Shown in pieces: positions 18,485-27,113 of a stretch of 45,123 nucleotides of DNA; position 1 is the first letter of the stretch; each line of letters opens with the position of its first letter. The stretch comes from an uncultured Alphaproteobacteria bacterium (GTDB lineage: Bacteria > Pseudomonadota > Alphaproteobacteria > Methylaequorales > Methylaequoraceae). The DNA lies in assembly GCA_902569095.1 (NCBI GenBank), contig CACFSX010000005.1, positions 1 through 45,123 on the forward strand, in the 5' to 3' direction. The translations under genes and the position numbers were made by a program. The notes under the pieces were generated by a model. That model worked only from the letters and a program-made list of their open reading frames with translations, had not been told where the DNA came from and did no database searches.

Positions 18485-18486
18485 AA

Positions 18487-19620
18487 ATGAATTTAGATCA
18501 GATCTTTTCCAAATTAATTTCTTTTCCAACAATTAGTGAAAATTCAAATAAAGAATTGGCAAATTTTATTATAGATTATTTAAATAAAATTGGATTAAAA
18601 GCCAAAAAAATTGAAGGGGAAAAAGGCAGGTTTAATGTTTTTTGCAGAATTGGACCAAAAAAAGACGGCGGAATAGCCTTTTCTGGCCATACAGACGTTG
18701 TTCCAACAGATGGACAAAAATGGACATCAAACCCTTTTAATTTAACTATGAAAAATAATAAATATTATGGTAGAGGAACTGCTGATATGAAAGGATTTAT
18801 AGCAGTTGTATTGTCTTTATTAAAAAAATTAAAAATTAAAGAAATGAAGAAGCCTCTTTTTCTAATTTTCTCATATGATGAAGAAGTAGGATGTCTTGGT
18901 ATTCAGAAATTAGTTCCTTTTTTGAACAAACTAGATCCTAAACCAAAATTTTGTATTGTTGGTGAACCAACTGAAATGAAACTTGTAAATCAGCACAAAG
19001 GAAAGAAAAACTTTGAAGTATCATTTAATGGATTAGAATCTCACTCATCACTAATAAATGAGGGAGTCAATGCAATACAATATTGCTCAAAGTTTATTCA
19101 ATTTCTAGAGTCTAAACAAAAATTAATTGAAAAAAAAAAAGACCTAAATTTCTATCCAAGTTTTACAACTATTAATGTAGGAAAAATTTCCGGTGGGACC
19201 GCAGTTAATATTATACCGAACAATTGTAAAATTGAATTTGAGATAAGAGATACTCCAAAATTTAATACAGAAAAGTTTGTAAACCAAATCAAAGATTATC
19301 TATTAATTTTAGAAGAAGAGATGAAGTCATTTAACAAGAAATGCAGTATATCATTGTCTGAACAAAATAATTTCCCGCCTTTGATAACAAATCACAATTC
19401 AAATATCATATCACTTTGCTTAGAAAAATTGAGAACTAATTCCGTTAATACGGTGAGTTTCGGTACAGAAGCAGGTATTTTCAATCAGATAGGCTTTCAA
19501 ACAATAGTTTGTGGTCCAGGAAGTATTAAACAAGCCCACAAACCGGATGAATACATTGAAATAGTACAGTTAAAAAAATGCGAAGATTTTCTCACTAAAG
19601 TAATAGATTACCTTTACTAA
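18487..19620 (+). CDS. argE: acetylornithine deacetylase (M20 family)
   Basis: Cytoplasmic zinc enzyme releasing acetate from N-acetylornithine in arginine synthesis. M20 motifs are complete: SGHTDVVPTDGQKW (first metal His and Asp), GRGTADMKGF (bridging Asp), SYDEEVGCLG (catalytic Glu pair), GEPTEMKLVNQHKG and the late GPGSIKQAHKPDE (metal His). The 377-aa length and the absence of a signal peptide match ArgE. The related desuccinylase DapE is less likely because the tail matches the ArgE pattern more closely. Confidence 0.88.
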   Translation: MNLDQIFSKLISFPTISENSNKELANFIIDYLNKIGLKAKKIEGEKGRFNVFCRIGPKKDGGIAFSGHTDVVPTDGQKWTSNPFNLTMKNNKYYGRGTADMKGFIAVVLSLLKKLKIKEMKKPLFLIFSYDEEVGCLGIQKLVPFLNKLDPKPKFCIVGEPTEMKLVNQHKGKKNFEVSFNGLESHSSLINEGVNAIQYCSKFIQFLESKQKLIEKKKDLNFYPSFTTINVGKISGGTAVNIIPNNCKIEFEIRDTPKFNTEKFVNQIKDYLLILEEEMKSFNKKCSISLSEQNNFPPLITNHNSNIISLCLEKLRTNSVNTVSFGTEAGIFNQIGFQTIVCGPGSIKQAHKPDEYIEIVQLKKCEDFLTKVIDYLY

Positions 19621-19621
19621 A

Positions 19622-20662
19622 ATGCATCTAAATGATTTAGATTATGAAATTCCAAAGGAACTGATAGCTCTGCATCCTGTCAAACCTAGAGATAATTCAA
19701 AATTAGTTGTTGTAGGTAAAAATAACAGAATAATTAAGTTCAATGAAATTATAAATGAATTAAATTCATCAGATGCAATTATTATCAATAACACTAAGGT
19801 AATCCATGCTGAACTCGAAGGCGCAATTGACAATCAAAAAGTTTCAATAAATCTAAATAAAATTGAAGAAAAAAAAGAAAACACATGGAGTGCCTTTTTA
19901 AAATCAAAAAAAAAGCTAATGACTGGAATGAAAATCACTATTTTTAAAAAACAATTTGCTGAAATAATTAAAATACATGATTATGAAATATCTTTAAAGT
20001 TTGACTTACCCTACAAAGAATTTTTAGAAAAAATAAAAATTTTTGGAAAACCACCCATACCCCCCTACATAAAAAAAAGAGGTCACAAGAAATCGGATTT
20101 TAATAATTATCAAACTATCTTTGCCACAAATGAAGGAGCGGTAGCTGCTCCAACAGCGAGCTTTCACTTTACTAAACGTTTAATCAATAAACTAAAAACA
20201 AAAAAAATTAAAATAATTTATATTACTTTACATGTAAATGGTGGGACTTTCATTCCAATAAGAACAGCAAATGTTTTTAAACATAAGATGCATTATGAAT
20301 ATGGATTTATTTCGAAAGAATCATCTGAAGAAATTAATAAAGTAAAGAATAATGGTGGCAGAATAATTGCTATTGGAACAACGGTTTTAAGATTACTTGA
20401 ATCATCAAAAGATAATAAAGGTTATATTTCACCATATAAAGGTGAAACAAATATATTTATAAAACCAGGTTGGGAAATAAATTCTGTTGATGGACTTGTT
20501 ACAAATTTTCATACACCAAAATCTACATTACTACTTTTAATTTTCACACTTATTGGAAAAAAAAACACAATGAGACTTTATGACTTTGCGATCAAAAATA
20601 AACTTCGTTTTTTTTCTTATGGAGATGCATGTTTAATTTGGAATAAAAATGGCAAAGTTTAA
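19622..20662 (+). CDS. queA: S-adenosylmethionine:tRNA ribosyltransferase-isomerase
   Basis: Transfers and rearranges the ribosyl group of SAM onto preQ1-modified tRNA, giving epoxyqueuosine. The N-terminal YEIPKELIALHPVKPRDNSKL, NNTKVIHAEL, GAVAAPTASFHFT and LHVNGGTFIPIRTAN are QueA signatures, as is the end FSYGDACLIW. 346 aa is normal. It begins one base after argE and its last 14 bases overlap tgt, so the two tRNA-modifying steps are translationally coupled. Confidence 0.96.
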   Translation: MHLNDLDYEIPKELIALHPVKPRDNSKLVVVGKNNRIIKFNEIINELNSSDAIIINNTKVIHAELEGAIDNQKVSINLNKIEEKKENTWSAFLKSKKKLMTGMKITIFKKQFAEIIKIHDYEISLKFDLPYKEFLEKIKIFGKPPIPPYIKKRGHKKSDFNNYQTIFATNEGAVAAPTASFHFTKRLINKLKTKKIKIIYITLHVNGGTFIPIRTANVFKHKMHYEYGFISKESSEEINKVKNNGGRIIAIGTTVLRLLESSKDNKGYISPYKGETNIFIKPGWEINSVDGLVTNFHTPKSTLLLLIFTLIGKKNTMRLYDFAIKNKLRFFSYGDACLIWNKNGKV

Positions 20663-21770
20663 ATTCTCTGTAGAAAATAAATATCAAAAGGCACGCGCAG
20701 GATCTATTGAAACATTCCATGGAAAAATTAAAACTCCTGTCTTTATGCCTGTTGGAACTCTTGGGAGCGTAAAGGCAATTTTTCAGAGAGATTTAGAAAA
20801 ACTTGGTGTAGAAATTATTTTAGCAAATACATACCATTTGATGCTTCGTCCAGGGGATCTTTTAGTAAAAGAACTAGGAGGGCTCCACAAATTTATTAAT
20901 TGGAATAAACCAATTTTGACAGATTCTGGCGGATATCAAGTATGGTCTTTGTCAAAATTAAGAAAAATAAATGAACATGGAATTAATTTTGTATCTCATA
21001 TTGACGGAAAAAAAATTGAATTAACCCCAGAATCTGCAATTCAAATCCAAGAAAGATTAAATTCTGATATTTCAATGGTACTGGATGAATGTACTGAATA
21101 TCCAGCGTCATTTTCAAGAGCTGAAGAGTCAATGGAATTGTCACTCAGATGGGCGAATAGGTGTAAAAACACTTTCACATCCAGAGAAGGTTTTGGTTTA
21201 TTTGGAATTATTCAAGGAGGTATGTATGAAACTCTAAGAAAGAAATGCTCTGAAAAATTAAGTAAAATTGGATTTGATGGTTATGCCCTGGGGGGACTTT
21301 CAGTGGGAGAGTCTCATGAAGAGATGATCAAAACAATTGATTTTTCTCTAGAAAATATCGATGAAAATAAACCTAGATATTTGATGGGTGTTGGCAGACC
21401 AATTGACATATTTTCAGCAGTAGAAAGAGGAATTGATATGTTTGATTGCGTCTTACCTACCAGGTTTGGGAGAAATGGGAGGGCATTTACAAGTAATGGT
21501 GAAATAAACTTGAGAAATGCAATATATCTTAAAGACGACTCTCCTCTTGATGAAGGATTGAATTTATATGTTTCTCAAAATTTCTCAAAATCTTATATTC
21601 ATCACTTAGTTAAAAATAATGAAATTTTAGCATGTATGATTTTAAGTTTACATAATATTGCTTTTTACAAAAAAATGATGTGTGATATACGAGAGTCTAT
21701 AATTAATAAAAAATTTTATGAACTAAAAAAAAAATATTCTGAAAATCATGAAAAATACAAAAGAACCTAG
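20649..21770 (+). CDS. tgt: tRNA-guanine transglycosylase, zinc-site-less variant
   Basis: Exchanges guanine-34 of GUN-anticodon tRNAs for preQ1. The catalytic region is intact: TDSGGYQVWSLSKL with D92, LDECTEYP, GIIQGGMYETLR, YALGGLSVGES, MGVGRPIDI and the nucleophile region MFDCVLPTRFGRNG. The C-terminal zinc site is not: the positions of C318, C320 and C323 of the Zymomonas enzyme are L304, L306 and S309, and only the histidine (H335) remains, with spacing unchanged. Surrounding sequence (PLD, SYIHHL, EILACMILSLHNIAFY) is well conserved, so this is a real substitution and not a frameshift. The 373-aa length is normal. It overlaps both queA and queF. Confidence 0.95.
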   Translation: MAKFKFSVENKYQKARAGSIETFHGKIKTPVFMPVGTLGSVKAIFQRDLEKLGVEIILANTYHLMLRPGDLLVKELGGLHKFINWNKPILTDSGGYQVWSLSKLRKINEHGINFVSHIDGKKIELTPESAIQIQERLNSDISMVLDECTEYPASFSRAEESMELSLRWANRCKNTFTSREGFGLFGIIQGGMYETLRKKCSEKLSKIGFDGYALGGLSVGESHEEMIKTIDFSLENIDENKPRYLMGVGRPIDIFSAVERGIDMFDCVLPTRFGRNGRAFTSNGEINLRNAIYLKDDSPLDEGLNLYVSQNFSKSYIHHLVKNNEILACMILSLHNIAFYKKMMCDIRESIINKKFYELKKKYSENHEKYKRT

Positions 21771-22203
21771 GTATCTTGGATCCAAGTCTAAGATTCAAAA
21801 TTCACCAGATAATTTTATTTTGGATACGGTGAAGAACCCTCACCCAGATGAAGATTATTGTGTAAGGTTTACTGCACCAGAGTTTACAAGTATTTGTCCA
21901 ATTACTTCTCAACCTGATTTTGGTAATTTTATAGTTGATTATGTACCTAATAAAAAAATAATGGAAAGTAAATCTTTCAAACTCTTTTTATTCACATTCA
22001 GAAATTACGGAGGTTTCCACGAAGATTGTACTATTAAAGTAGCCAAAAAAATTATTAAATATATATCTCCAAAATGGATAAGGGTTGCAAGTTACTGGAA
22101 TCCCAGAGGGGGTATACCCATCGATGTTGTTTTTCAAAAAGGAAAAAGGCCAAAGAACGTTTATGTGGAAGAACTAGATATTCCAAATTATTCTGGAAGG
22201 TAA
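21748..22203 (+). CDS. queF: NADPH-dependent 7-cyano-7-deazaguanine reductase
   Basis: Reduces the nitrile preQ0 to the amine preQ1. It is the short, unimodular type (151 aa). The nucleophile C50 is in FTSICPIT, D57 follows in QPDFG, the NADPH motif ESKSFKLF is at 73-80, and H91-E92 closes the pocket. The start overlaps tgt by 23 bases. It stops one base before the convergent queD, so two oppositely transcribed queuosine sets meet here. Confidence 0.96.
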   Translation: MKNTKEPRYLGSKSKIQNSPDNFILDTVKNPHPDEDYCVRFTAPEFTSICPITSQPDFGNFIVDYVPNKKIMESKSFKLFLFTFRNYGGFHEDCTIKVAKKIIKYISPKWIRVASYWNPRGGIPIDVVFQKGKRPKNVYVEELDIPNYSGR

Positions 22204-22204
22204 T

Positions 22205-22561
22205 TTAATCTCCTTTGAAGATACATCCTCCAATTCTAGGTCTGTTGATTTCAACACTATATAGATTGTGAATCTTCTTCTTTAATTTTTTCCAAAGCCA
22301 TTTTGCTATATTTTCACTAGTTGGTTTTTCAAGACCTTTAACTTCATTTAATATTGAATGGTCAAGTTTTGATAATTCAGGATTCACATAAGAATCAAGT
22401 TTTTCTAAATCCATAACCCAATTATTTTTTGAATCTAATTCACCTTTCAATTTTATAATAATCTCATAACTATGCCCATGAACTTTCTTATATTTGTGAT
22501 TTTTTTTGAATTCAGGCATATAATGAGCTGCATCAAAATAATATTTTTTAAAGATTATCAT
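22205..22561 (-). CDS. queD: 6-carboxytetrahydropterin synthase-like (QueD), atypical active site
   Basis: QueD makes 6-carboxytetrahydropterin from dihydroneopterin triphosphate. The 118-aa protein keeps the zinc histidines H13, H28 and H30 (DAAHYM and VHGHSY) and the D67-H68 pair (KLDHSI). The catalytic cysteine four residues before the HGH of E. coli QueD (HKCGRLHGH) is Tyr24 here (HKYKKVHGH). The C-terminal Glu-Thr motif is replaced by RPRIGG before C113. Position between queE and queF supports the QueD role. It may belong to a COG0720 subgroup with a different proton donor. Confidence 0.85.
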   Translation of the reverse strand: MIIFKKYYFDAAHYMPEFKKNHKYKKVHGHSYEIIIKLKGELDSKNNWVMDLEKLDSYVNPELSKLDHSILNEVKGLEKPTSENIAKWLWKKLKKKIHNLYSVEINRPRIGGCIFKGD

Positions 22562-22563
22562 TT

Positions 22564-23196
22564 TTACTGAATCCCTATTGCTTTATGAAATTGAAAACTA
22601 GGTATCCATTTCTTATTTAACCTACAATAATCAATAGTTTTATTAAGGTTAAGTTTTATTAAGCTATCATCTTTTGGTTGCAAAAAAAAATATTTAAAAT
22701 CTAAATTGATTATTTCTTTTAGATTAAATTTATCTTGAGGATATATTATTTTTAGTTCGTCGCCTTTTTTTTGATTCCAGTGATTTGGATCTTTTGGGCT
22801 CACACAAATCCAGTCAAAGTCAAGGTCAGTTTTTATTGATCCATTTGTTTCTAGTGCAACCGTAAAATTCTTCTTCTTCAAAAAATCTACCAATTTTTTA
22901 TCAACCTGTAACAAGGGTTCCCCTCCAGTAAGAATTACGTTTTTTTTTTTTAGTGAAAAAGACAATTCCCAAACTCTTTCTACGACTTCAATTAACTCTT
23001 TTAGACTATAGTTACCTCCATTTTTACCATTAACACCAACAAAATCAGTATCACAAAAATCACATTTTGCTTCAAACCTGTCTTCGACCCTTCCATTCCA
23101 AAAATTACAACCAGAAAATCTTATAAATACGCTTTCTTTTCCAGTATTAAAACCTTCTCCTTGAATTGATCTGAAAATTTCTTTTACTTTATACAT
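22564..23196 (-). CDS. queE: 7-carboxy-7-deazaguanine synthase
   Basis: Radical-SAM enzyme contracting carboxytetrahydropterin to 7-carboxy-7-deazaguanine. SIQGEGFNTG at the N terminus and a C-x14-C-x2-C cluster motif (SGCNFWNG to KCDFCDTDF) identify the proteobacterial QueE type with the long spacing. LTGGEPLLQ and ALETNGS bind SAM, and CVSPK follows. 210 aa is normal. It is 2 bases from queD and 3 from queC in a leftward three-gene operon. Confidence 0.96.
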   Translation of the reverse strand: MYKVKEIFRSIQGEGFNTGKESVFIRFSGCNFWNGRVEDRFEAKCDFCDTDFVGVNGKNGGNYSLKELIEVVERVWELSFSLKKKNVILTGGEPLLQVDKKLVDFLKKKNFTVALETNGSIKTDLDFDWICVSPKDPNHWNQKKGDELKIIYPQDKFNLKEIINLDFKYFFLQPKDDSLIKLNLNKTIDYCRLNKKWIPSFQFHKAIGIQ

Positions 23197-23199
23197 TAA

Positions 23200-23880
23200 T
23201 TAAATTCTGGCTGGATCTCTTAAACCAGCTTCCTCGAACCCTTGTTTTCTTAATAAGCATGAATCACATACTCCACAGTTTTTTTTTAATTTTGGACTAT
23301 AACAACTCGAAGTCATTGAAAAATCAACACCATTTTTATGACCAAGTTTAATAATGTCTTTTTTGGACAAGTTTATTAAAGGAGTATTTATTTTAAATTT
23401 GCTCCCTTCTAAACCCTTCTTGGTAGATTTATTAATAAGTTTTTCAAAATTATCTATAAAATTCTTTCTGCAATCAGGATATCCTGAGTAATCTATTGCA
23501 TTTACTCCTATAAAGATGTTATCAATATCGTAACATTCGGCGTATCCTGAGGCAAAAGAGAGAAATACAATATTTCTACTTGGAACGTATGTAACAGGAA
23601 TATCTTTAGACATTGTATAAGTATCTCTGTTTTTCGGAACCACAATGTCATCTGTTAATGCTGAGCCCCCATAAAATTCCATCTTAAAGACTTCGTGAGA
23701 TATACAATTAAAAAATGTTGCTTGAAACTTTGCATACTCTAATTCAATTTTATGTCTTTGACCATAATCGAAGGAAATGGCATATATATCATAGCCTTTA
23801 TTTTGACAAATAGATAAAACAACTGAGGAATCTAAGCCCCCACTTAAAAGAACTAAAGCTTTATTTGATTTATCAGTCAT
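23200..23880 (-). CDS. queC: 7-cyano-7-deazaguanine synthase
   Basis: ATP-dependent conversion of 7-carboxy-7-deazaguanine to preQ0. The PP-loop LLSGGLDSS is near the N terminus, FDYGQRHKIEL and VPSRNIVFLSFA follow, and the C-terminal zinc site has four cysteines (CYSPKLKKNCGVCDSC), in contrast to the lost site in Tgt of the same island. 226 aa is normal. It is the first gene of queC-queE-queD, divergent from queG with a 32-base gap that must contain both promoters. Confidence 0.97.
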   Translation of the reverse strand: MTDKSNKALVLLSGGLDSSVVLSICQNKGYDIYAISFDYGQRHKIELEYAKFQATFFNCISHEVFKMEFYGGSALTDDIVVPKNRDTYTMSKDIPVTYVPSRNIVFLSFASGYAECYDIDNIFIGVNAIDYSGYPDCRKNFIDNFEKLINKSTKKGLEGSKFKINTPLINLSKKDIIKLGHKNGVDFSMTSSCYSPKLKKNCGVCDSCLLRKQGFEEAGLRDPARI

Positions 23881-23912
23881 TTAATAATTATAATATTTAA
23901 CAAAATAAAAAA

Positions 23913-25019
23913 ATGAAGAATTTTAAAAAAAATATAGAAAAAGAGATTATTAGACTTGGTTTTGATTCTATTGGTTATTCAGAACCGTTCGTTGATAAGA
24001 AAACAAAGCAAAGATATAAAAATTTTTTAAATAAGAATTATCATGGAGATATGAAATGGTTAGAAAGACACTACGAAAAAAAAATAAATCCCATGAAAAT
24101 TTGGGACAAAGTAAAAACTATTATTGTTTTGGGACAAAATTATGGTCCTCAAGAAAACCCATTGTTTTTAAACAAAAATAAAAATCATGGAAATATTAGT
24201 GTTTATGCTCAAAATGAAGACTATCATTCCGTGATTAAAAAGAAATTATTAAATTTACAAAATTGGTTTAAAGAAAAATACAATCTTGAAACAAAAATCT
24301 TCGTTGACACTTCACCTATTATGGAAAAATATTTTGCTGAAAGGTCTGGTTTAGGTTGGCAGGGTAAACATACGAACCTTGTTTCAAAAAGTTTTGGATC
24401 TTGGTTATTTCTTGCGGAAATATTTCTTCCTATAAAAATAAATGAAACAAAAAGCATAATTAACGGATGCGGATCATGTGTGAAATGCTTGGAAATATGT
24501 CCTACAAATGCAATATTGAGCAATTATAAAATTGACTCTAAAAGATGTATTTCATATTTAACAATAGAAAATAAAGGTCCAATTCCAATAAGTTTAAGAA
24601 AGTTGATTGGAAATAAGATATATGGTTGCGACGATTGTTTATCTATTTGTCCTTGGAATAAGTTTGCCTCTGAAACAGACGAGAAGAAACTTATATCAAA
24701 TAACAAAAATGATTTATTTTTTTTCTTAAAATTTAGTGAAGATGATTTTAAAAATTATTTTCATAATTCTTCTGTAAAAAGAATTGGTTGGAACAGATTC
24801 TTAAGAAACGTAATTATTGCTGCTGGAAATAGCAATAATAAAAAATTAATAAAATATATTTTTAATCATATTAGTAATAACAGCAGTTTAGTAAGAGGTG
24901 CTTGCGTTTGGTCACTATCTCAGCTTATGGAAGAGAAAAACCAAAAAAAACTCAAAAGAGAATTAAAAAAAAAAGAAAAGAATAGTTATGTACTATACGA
25001 ATTAAATATGCTCGGTTAA
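23913..25019 (+). CDS. queG: epoxyqueuosine reductase
   Basis: Cobalamin-dependent last step, epoxyqueuosine to queuosine in tRNA. The N-terminal half binds B12 (FVDTSPIMEKYFAERSGLGW). Then come two [4Fe-4S] sites (CGSCVKCLEICPTNAI and CDDCLSICPWN) and a short HEAT-like C-terminal region that can contact the tRNA. 368 aa is normal. The organism therefore must obtain or make a cobamide unless another queuosine reductase is used. The end overlaps convergent pip by 18 bases. Confidence 0.96.
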   Translation: MKNFKKNIEKEIIRLGFDSIGYSEPFVDKKTKQRYKNFLNKNYHGDMKWLERHYEKKINPMKIWDKVKTIIVLGQNYGPQENPLFLNKNKNHGNISVYAQNEDYHSVIKKKLLNLQNWFKEKYNLETKIFVDTSPIMEKYFAERSGLGWQGKHTNLVSKSFGSWLFLAEIFLPIKINETKSIINGCGSCVKCLEICPTNAILSNYKIDSKRCISYLTIENKGPIPISLRKLIGNKIYGCDDCLSICPWNKFASETDEKKLISNNKNDLFFFLKFSEDDFKNYFHNSSVKRIGWNRFLRNVIIAAGNSNNKKLIKYIFNHISNNSSLVRGACVWSLSQLMEEKNQKKLKRELKKKEKNSYVLYELNMLG

Positions 25020-25943
25020 TTTTTTTAAACCTATTAACAAATTATCAATGATTCCTTCATCTGAGGAAGAGTGTCCTGCAGTGTTTACAAACTGAATTTC
25101 AGAAGATTTCCAATTTTCATGAAGTTTGTAAGCATTTACCGGCGGACATATAAGATCATATCTTCCCTGAACAATAAACGAAGGTAAATTTTTTATTTTT
25201 GAAATTTTTTTAACAATTTCATTTTCTTCCATAAAAAAATTATTTTTTATGTAATGTAATTCCATGAATGGAGAATTTGGAAGACCCTCTCTCTTAATTA
25301 ATTCTTCCTCAGATTCAAAAAAATAATTTTTAGGATTTAATTGAGATAGAATTCTTTCATAGTCATGCCAAATCCATGAATGGATCTTAGAATTTTCTTT
25401 TAAAATTTTTTTGTAATATGACTCAATTATTTTTTTTCCACTCGAATACCTTTCGAATGTTTTATATAAGTTTGGAGCAAAGTTCTTAGGACCATCAATA
25501 AACGCCCAATTTATCTCATTAATAGTTCCAAGAAAAACCGACCTAAGAAGTACACCAATTAAATTTTTCGGAAACTTTAGGGCATATTTTATTGCTAAAG
25601 TAGCACCCCACGATCCCCCAACAATTAAAAATTTTTTTATTTTGAAAAAATCTCTTATTTTTTCAATATCTTCAACTAAATTTTCAGTATTATTTCCTCT
25701 TAATGATCTGTAAGGAATACTCTTTCCACATCCTCTTTGATCAAAAATAATTGATCGAAATATTTGGGGATTGAAAAGTGAGTGATGTTCGCTTCTGCAT
25801 TGACCCCCAGGTCCACCGTGAACAAAAATAACTGGAATTCCATCTTTTTTCCCACTGGCCTCAGTATAAATTTTGTTGTCATCTCCAACATCTATGTTAT
25901 ACATTTCTGGAAGAGAACGGTGAATAAATAATTTTTTTATCAT
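25002..25943 (-). CDS. pip: prolyl aminopeptidase (proline iminopeptidase)
   Basis: Serine peptidase of family S33 that removes N-terminal proline. The alpha/beta hydrolase has FVHGGPGGQC (oxyanion region), FDQRGCGKS, the nucleophile elbow GGSWGATLA, and near the end GRYDLICPP (catalytic Asp) and NTAGHSSSDEG (catalytic His). I chose the ATG at 25943 (MIKKLFIHRSLPEMYN), giving 313 aa like other Pip proteins. An in-frame start at 26012 would run into the divergent gene and adds residues without family support. Confidence 0.93.
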   Translation of the reverse strand: MIKKLFIHRSLPEMYNIDVGDDNKIYTEASGKKDGIPVIFVHGGPGGQCRSEHHSLFNPQIFRSIIFDQRGCGKSIPYRSLRGNNTENLVEDIEKIRDFFKIKKFLIVGGSWGATLAIKYALKFPKNLIGVLLRSVFLGTINEINWAFIDGPKNFAPNLYKTFERYSSGKKIIESYYKKILKENSKIHSWIWHDYERILSQLNPKNYFFESEEELIKREGLPNSPFMELHYIKNNFFMEENEIVKKISKIKNLPSFIVQGRYDLICPPVNAYKLHENWKSSEIQFVNTAGHSSSDEGIIDNLLIGLKKLTEHI

Positions 25944-25956
25944 AAATAATATTATA

Positions 25957-26403
25957 ATGGAAAAGTTTGAAACATTAAATGAGCTAATACTAGCATTACT
26001 TTTATGGATCACAACCCATACTGATTACAAAGAACCAAAAATATTCCCAAAAATTCAGTTTATTGAACAAAAAGCATTAGCAGAAATGGCATGTGGAAGA
26101 GAATGTGAAATATTAGCATTAACACCAAATGACCCTAAGTATACAATTTTTTTAGCTGATACACTTTCCCCAATGGATGATATTTGTCACAGAGGAATTT
26201 TACTTCACGAGCTGATTCACATATTACAGGAAGATCAAGAAATTTTTGTAAACTATGAAGATAGAACAAAGAAACATCTAAGAGAGATGGATGCGCTTGT
26301 CAACCACAATGTTTTTTTAAGTCAGTTTGGAAAAAAGATTCTTTACAGCAATGGATTCGCTGCGAAATTTAAAAGTGAGGCGAAACAGAATCTTTATTGT
26401 TGA
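25957..26403 (+). CDS. small HExxH protein, putative zinc metallopeptidase-like
   Basis: A 148-aa protein I cannot name with certainty (it resembles DUF6647-type proteins). It has HELIH at residues 84-88 within a hydrophobic helix, followed 22 residues later by REMDALVNHN. The glutamate there (E110) could be a third metal ligand as in gluzincins. There is no clear signal peptide; residues 8-19 are hydrophobic but not followed by a cleavage site. C46, C50 and C77 are the notable cysteines. It is divergent from pip (13-base gap), and its end overlaps dsbA-like by 10 bases. A folded HExxH protein without proteolytic activity cannot be ruled out. Confidence 0.6.
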   Translation: MEKFETLNELILALLLWITTHTDYKEPKIFPKIQFIEQKALAEMACGRECEILALTPNDPKYTIFLADTLSPMDDICHRGILLHELIHILQEDQEIFVNYEDRTKKHLREMDALVNHNVFLSQFGKKILYSNGFAAKFKSEAKQNLYC

Positions 26404-27104
26404 TTTAGTACTGAAACCATATCATCTTTATCTATATACCCAAAAAAAATCTCATCTGAAATTATAAATGCAGGTGTTCCTCTTAAACCAAGATTTCTGG
26501 CCAAATCAATATCATTTTTTAGCTTTTGATTAATTTTATCATCATTAATGTTGCTCTCTAGATAATTTTTATCAATATTTAATTTCTTTAATATTGAAAT
26601 TAAAATATCATCATTAATCATACCTTTATTTGTCAAAATCAAATTGTGGAATTTTATAAATTTTTTTTTATCAATTTCTGAAATCATTAATGCATACTTT
26701 GCTAACTTAAGAGAATTTTCTGACAGTATTGGATAGTTTTTGTAAATAACTTTAATATTTTTGTCCTCGCTAATGATTTTTTTTAAGTCTTGGTGAGCTC
26801 TTCTACAATATGAGCAATTATAGTCAAAAAATTCTACAATAATCTTATTCGACAGTTCATTTCCTTCAAAAAGACTTTCGGAATTATAAATCTGCTTACT
26901 TAATGTAGTAATTTTATTTTTGTTCTCTATTTTTTTTTCATTTTCTTTTTTGACTTCAAACTTTTGAAGAGATTCGATTATAATTTCTGGATTTTTCAAA
27001 ATAAAATCCTTAATTTTTTCATCTATATCATTGCTATTCGCTTTTAAACAGATCGATAATATAGAAAAGCAGAATATAATGAGTATGTAATTATACAGTT
27101 TCAT
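26394..27104 (-). CDS. DsbA-family periplasmic thiol oxidoreductase
   Basis: A 236-aa thioredoxin-fold protein with an N-terminal signal-like hydrophobic segment (residues 5-20, then KANS), so it acts in the periplasm. A lysine-rich helical stretch precedes the fold. The active site is C98-S-Y-C101 (FFDYNCSYCRR) and the cis-proline loop is GTPAF. The 27-kDa DsbA/DsbG-like form with an N-terminal helical extension is common in alphaproteobacteria, where it forms or isomerises disulfides. Its exact partner cannot be told. It follows tRNA-Leu on the same strand. Confidence 0.85.
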   Translation of the reverse strand: MKLYNYILIIFCFSILSICLKANSNDIDEKIKDFILKNPEIIIESLQKFEVKKENEKKIENKNKITTLSKQIYNSESLFEGNELSNKIIVEFFDYNCSYCRRAHQDLKKIISEDKNIKVIYKNYPILSENSLKLAKYALMISEIDKKKFIKFHNLILTNKGMINDDILISILKKLNIDKNYLESNINDDKINQKLKNDIDLARNLGLRGTPAFIISDEIFFGYIDKDDMVSVLNQQ

Positions 27105-27113
27105 CTATTTTAT

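Noticed and set aside
23881-23912. Possible preQ1 riboswitch upstream of queC or queG
   Set aside because: The gap is 32 AT-rich bases with no pseudoknot-capable sequence; too short for a known preQ1 aptamer on either strand.
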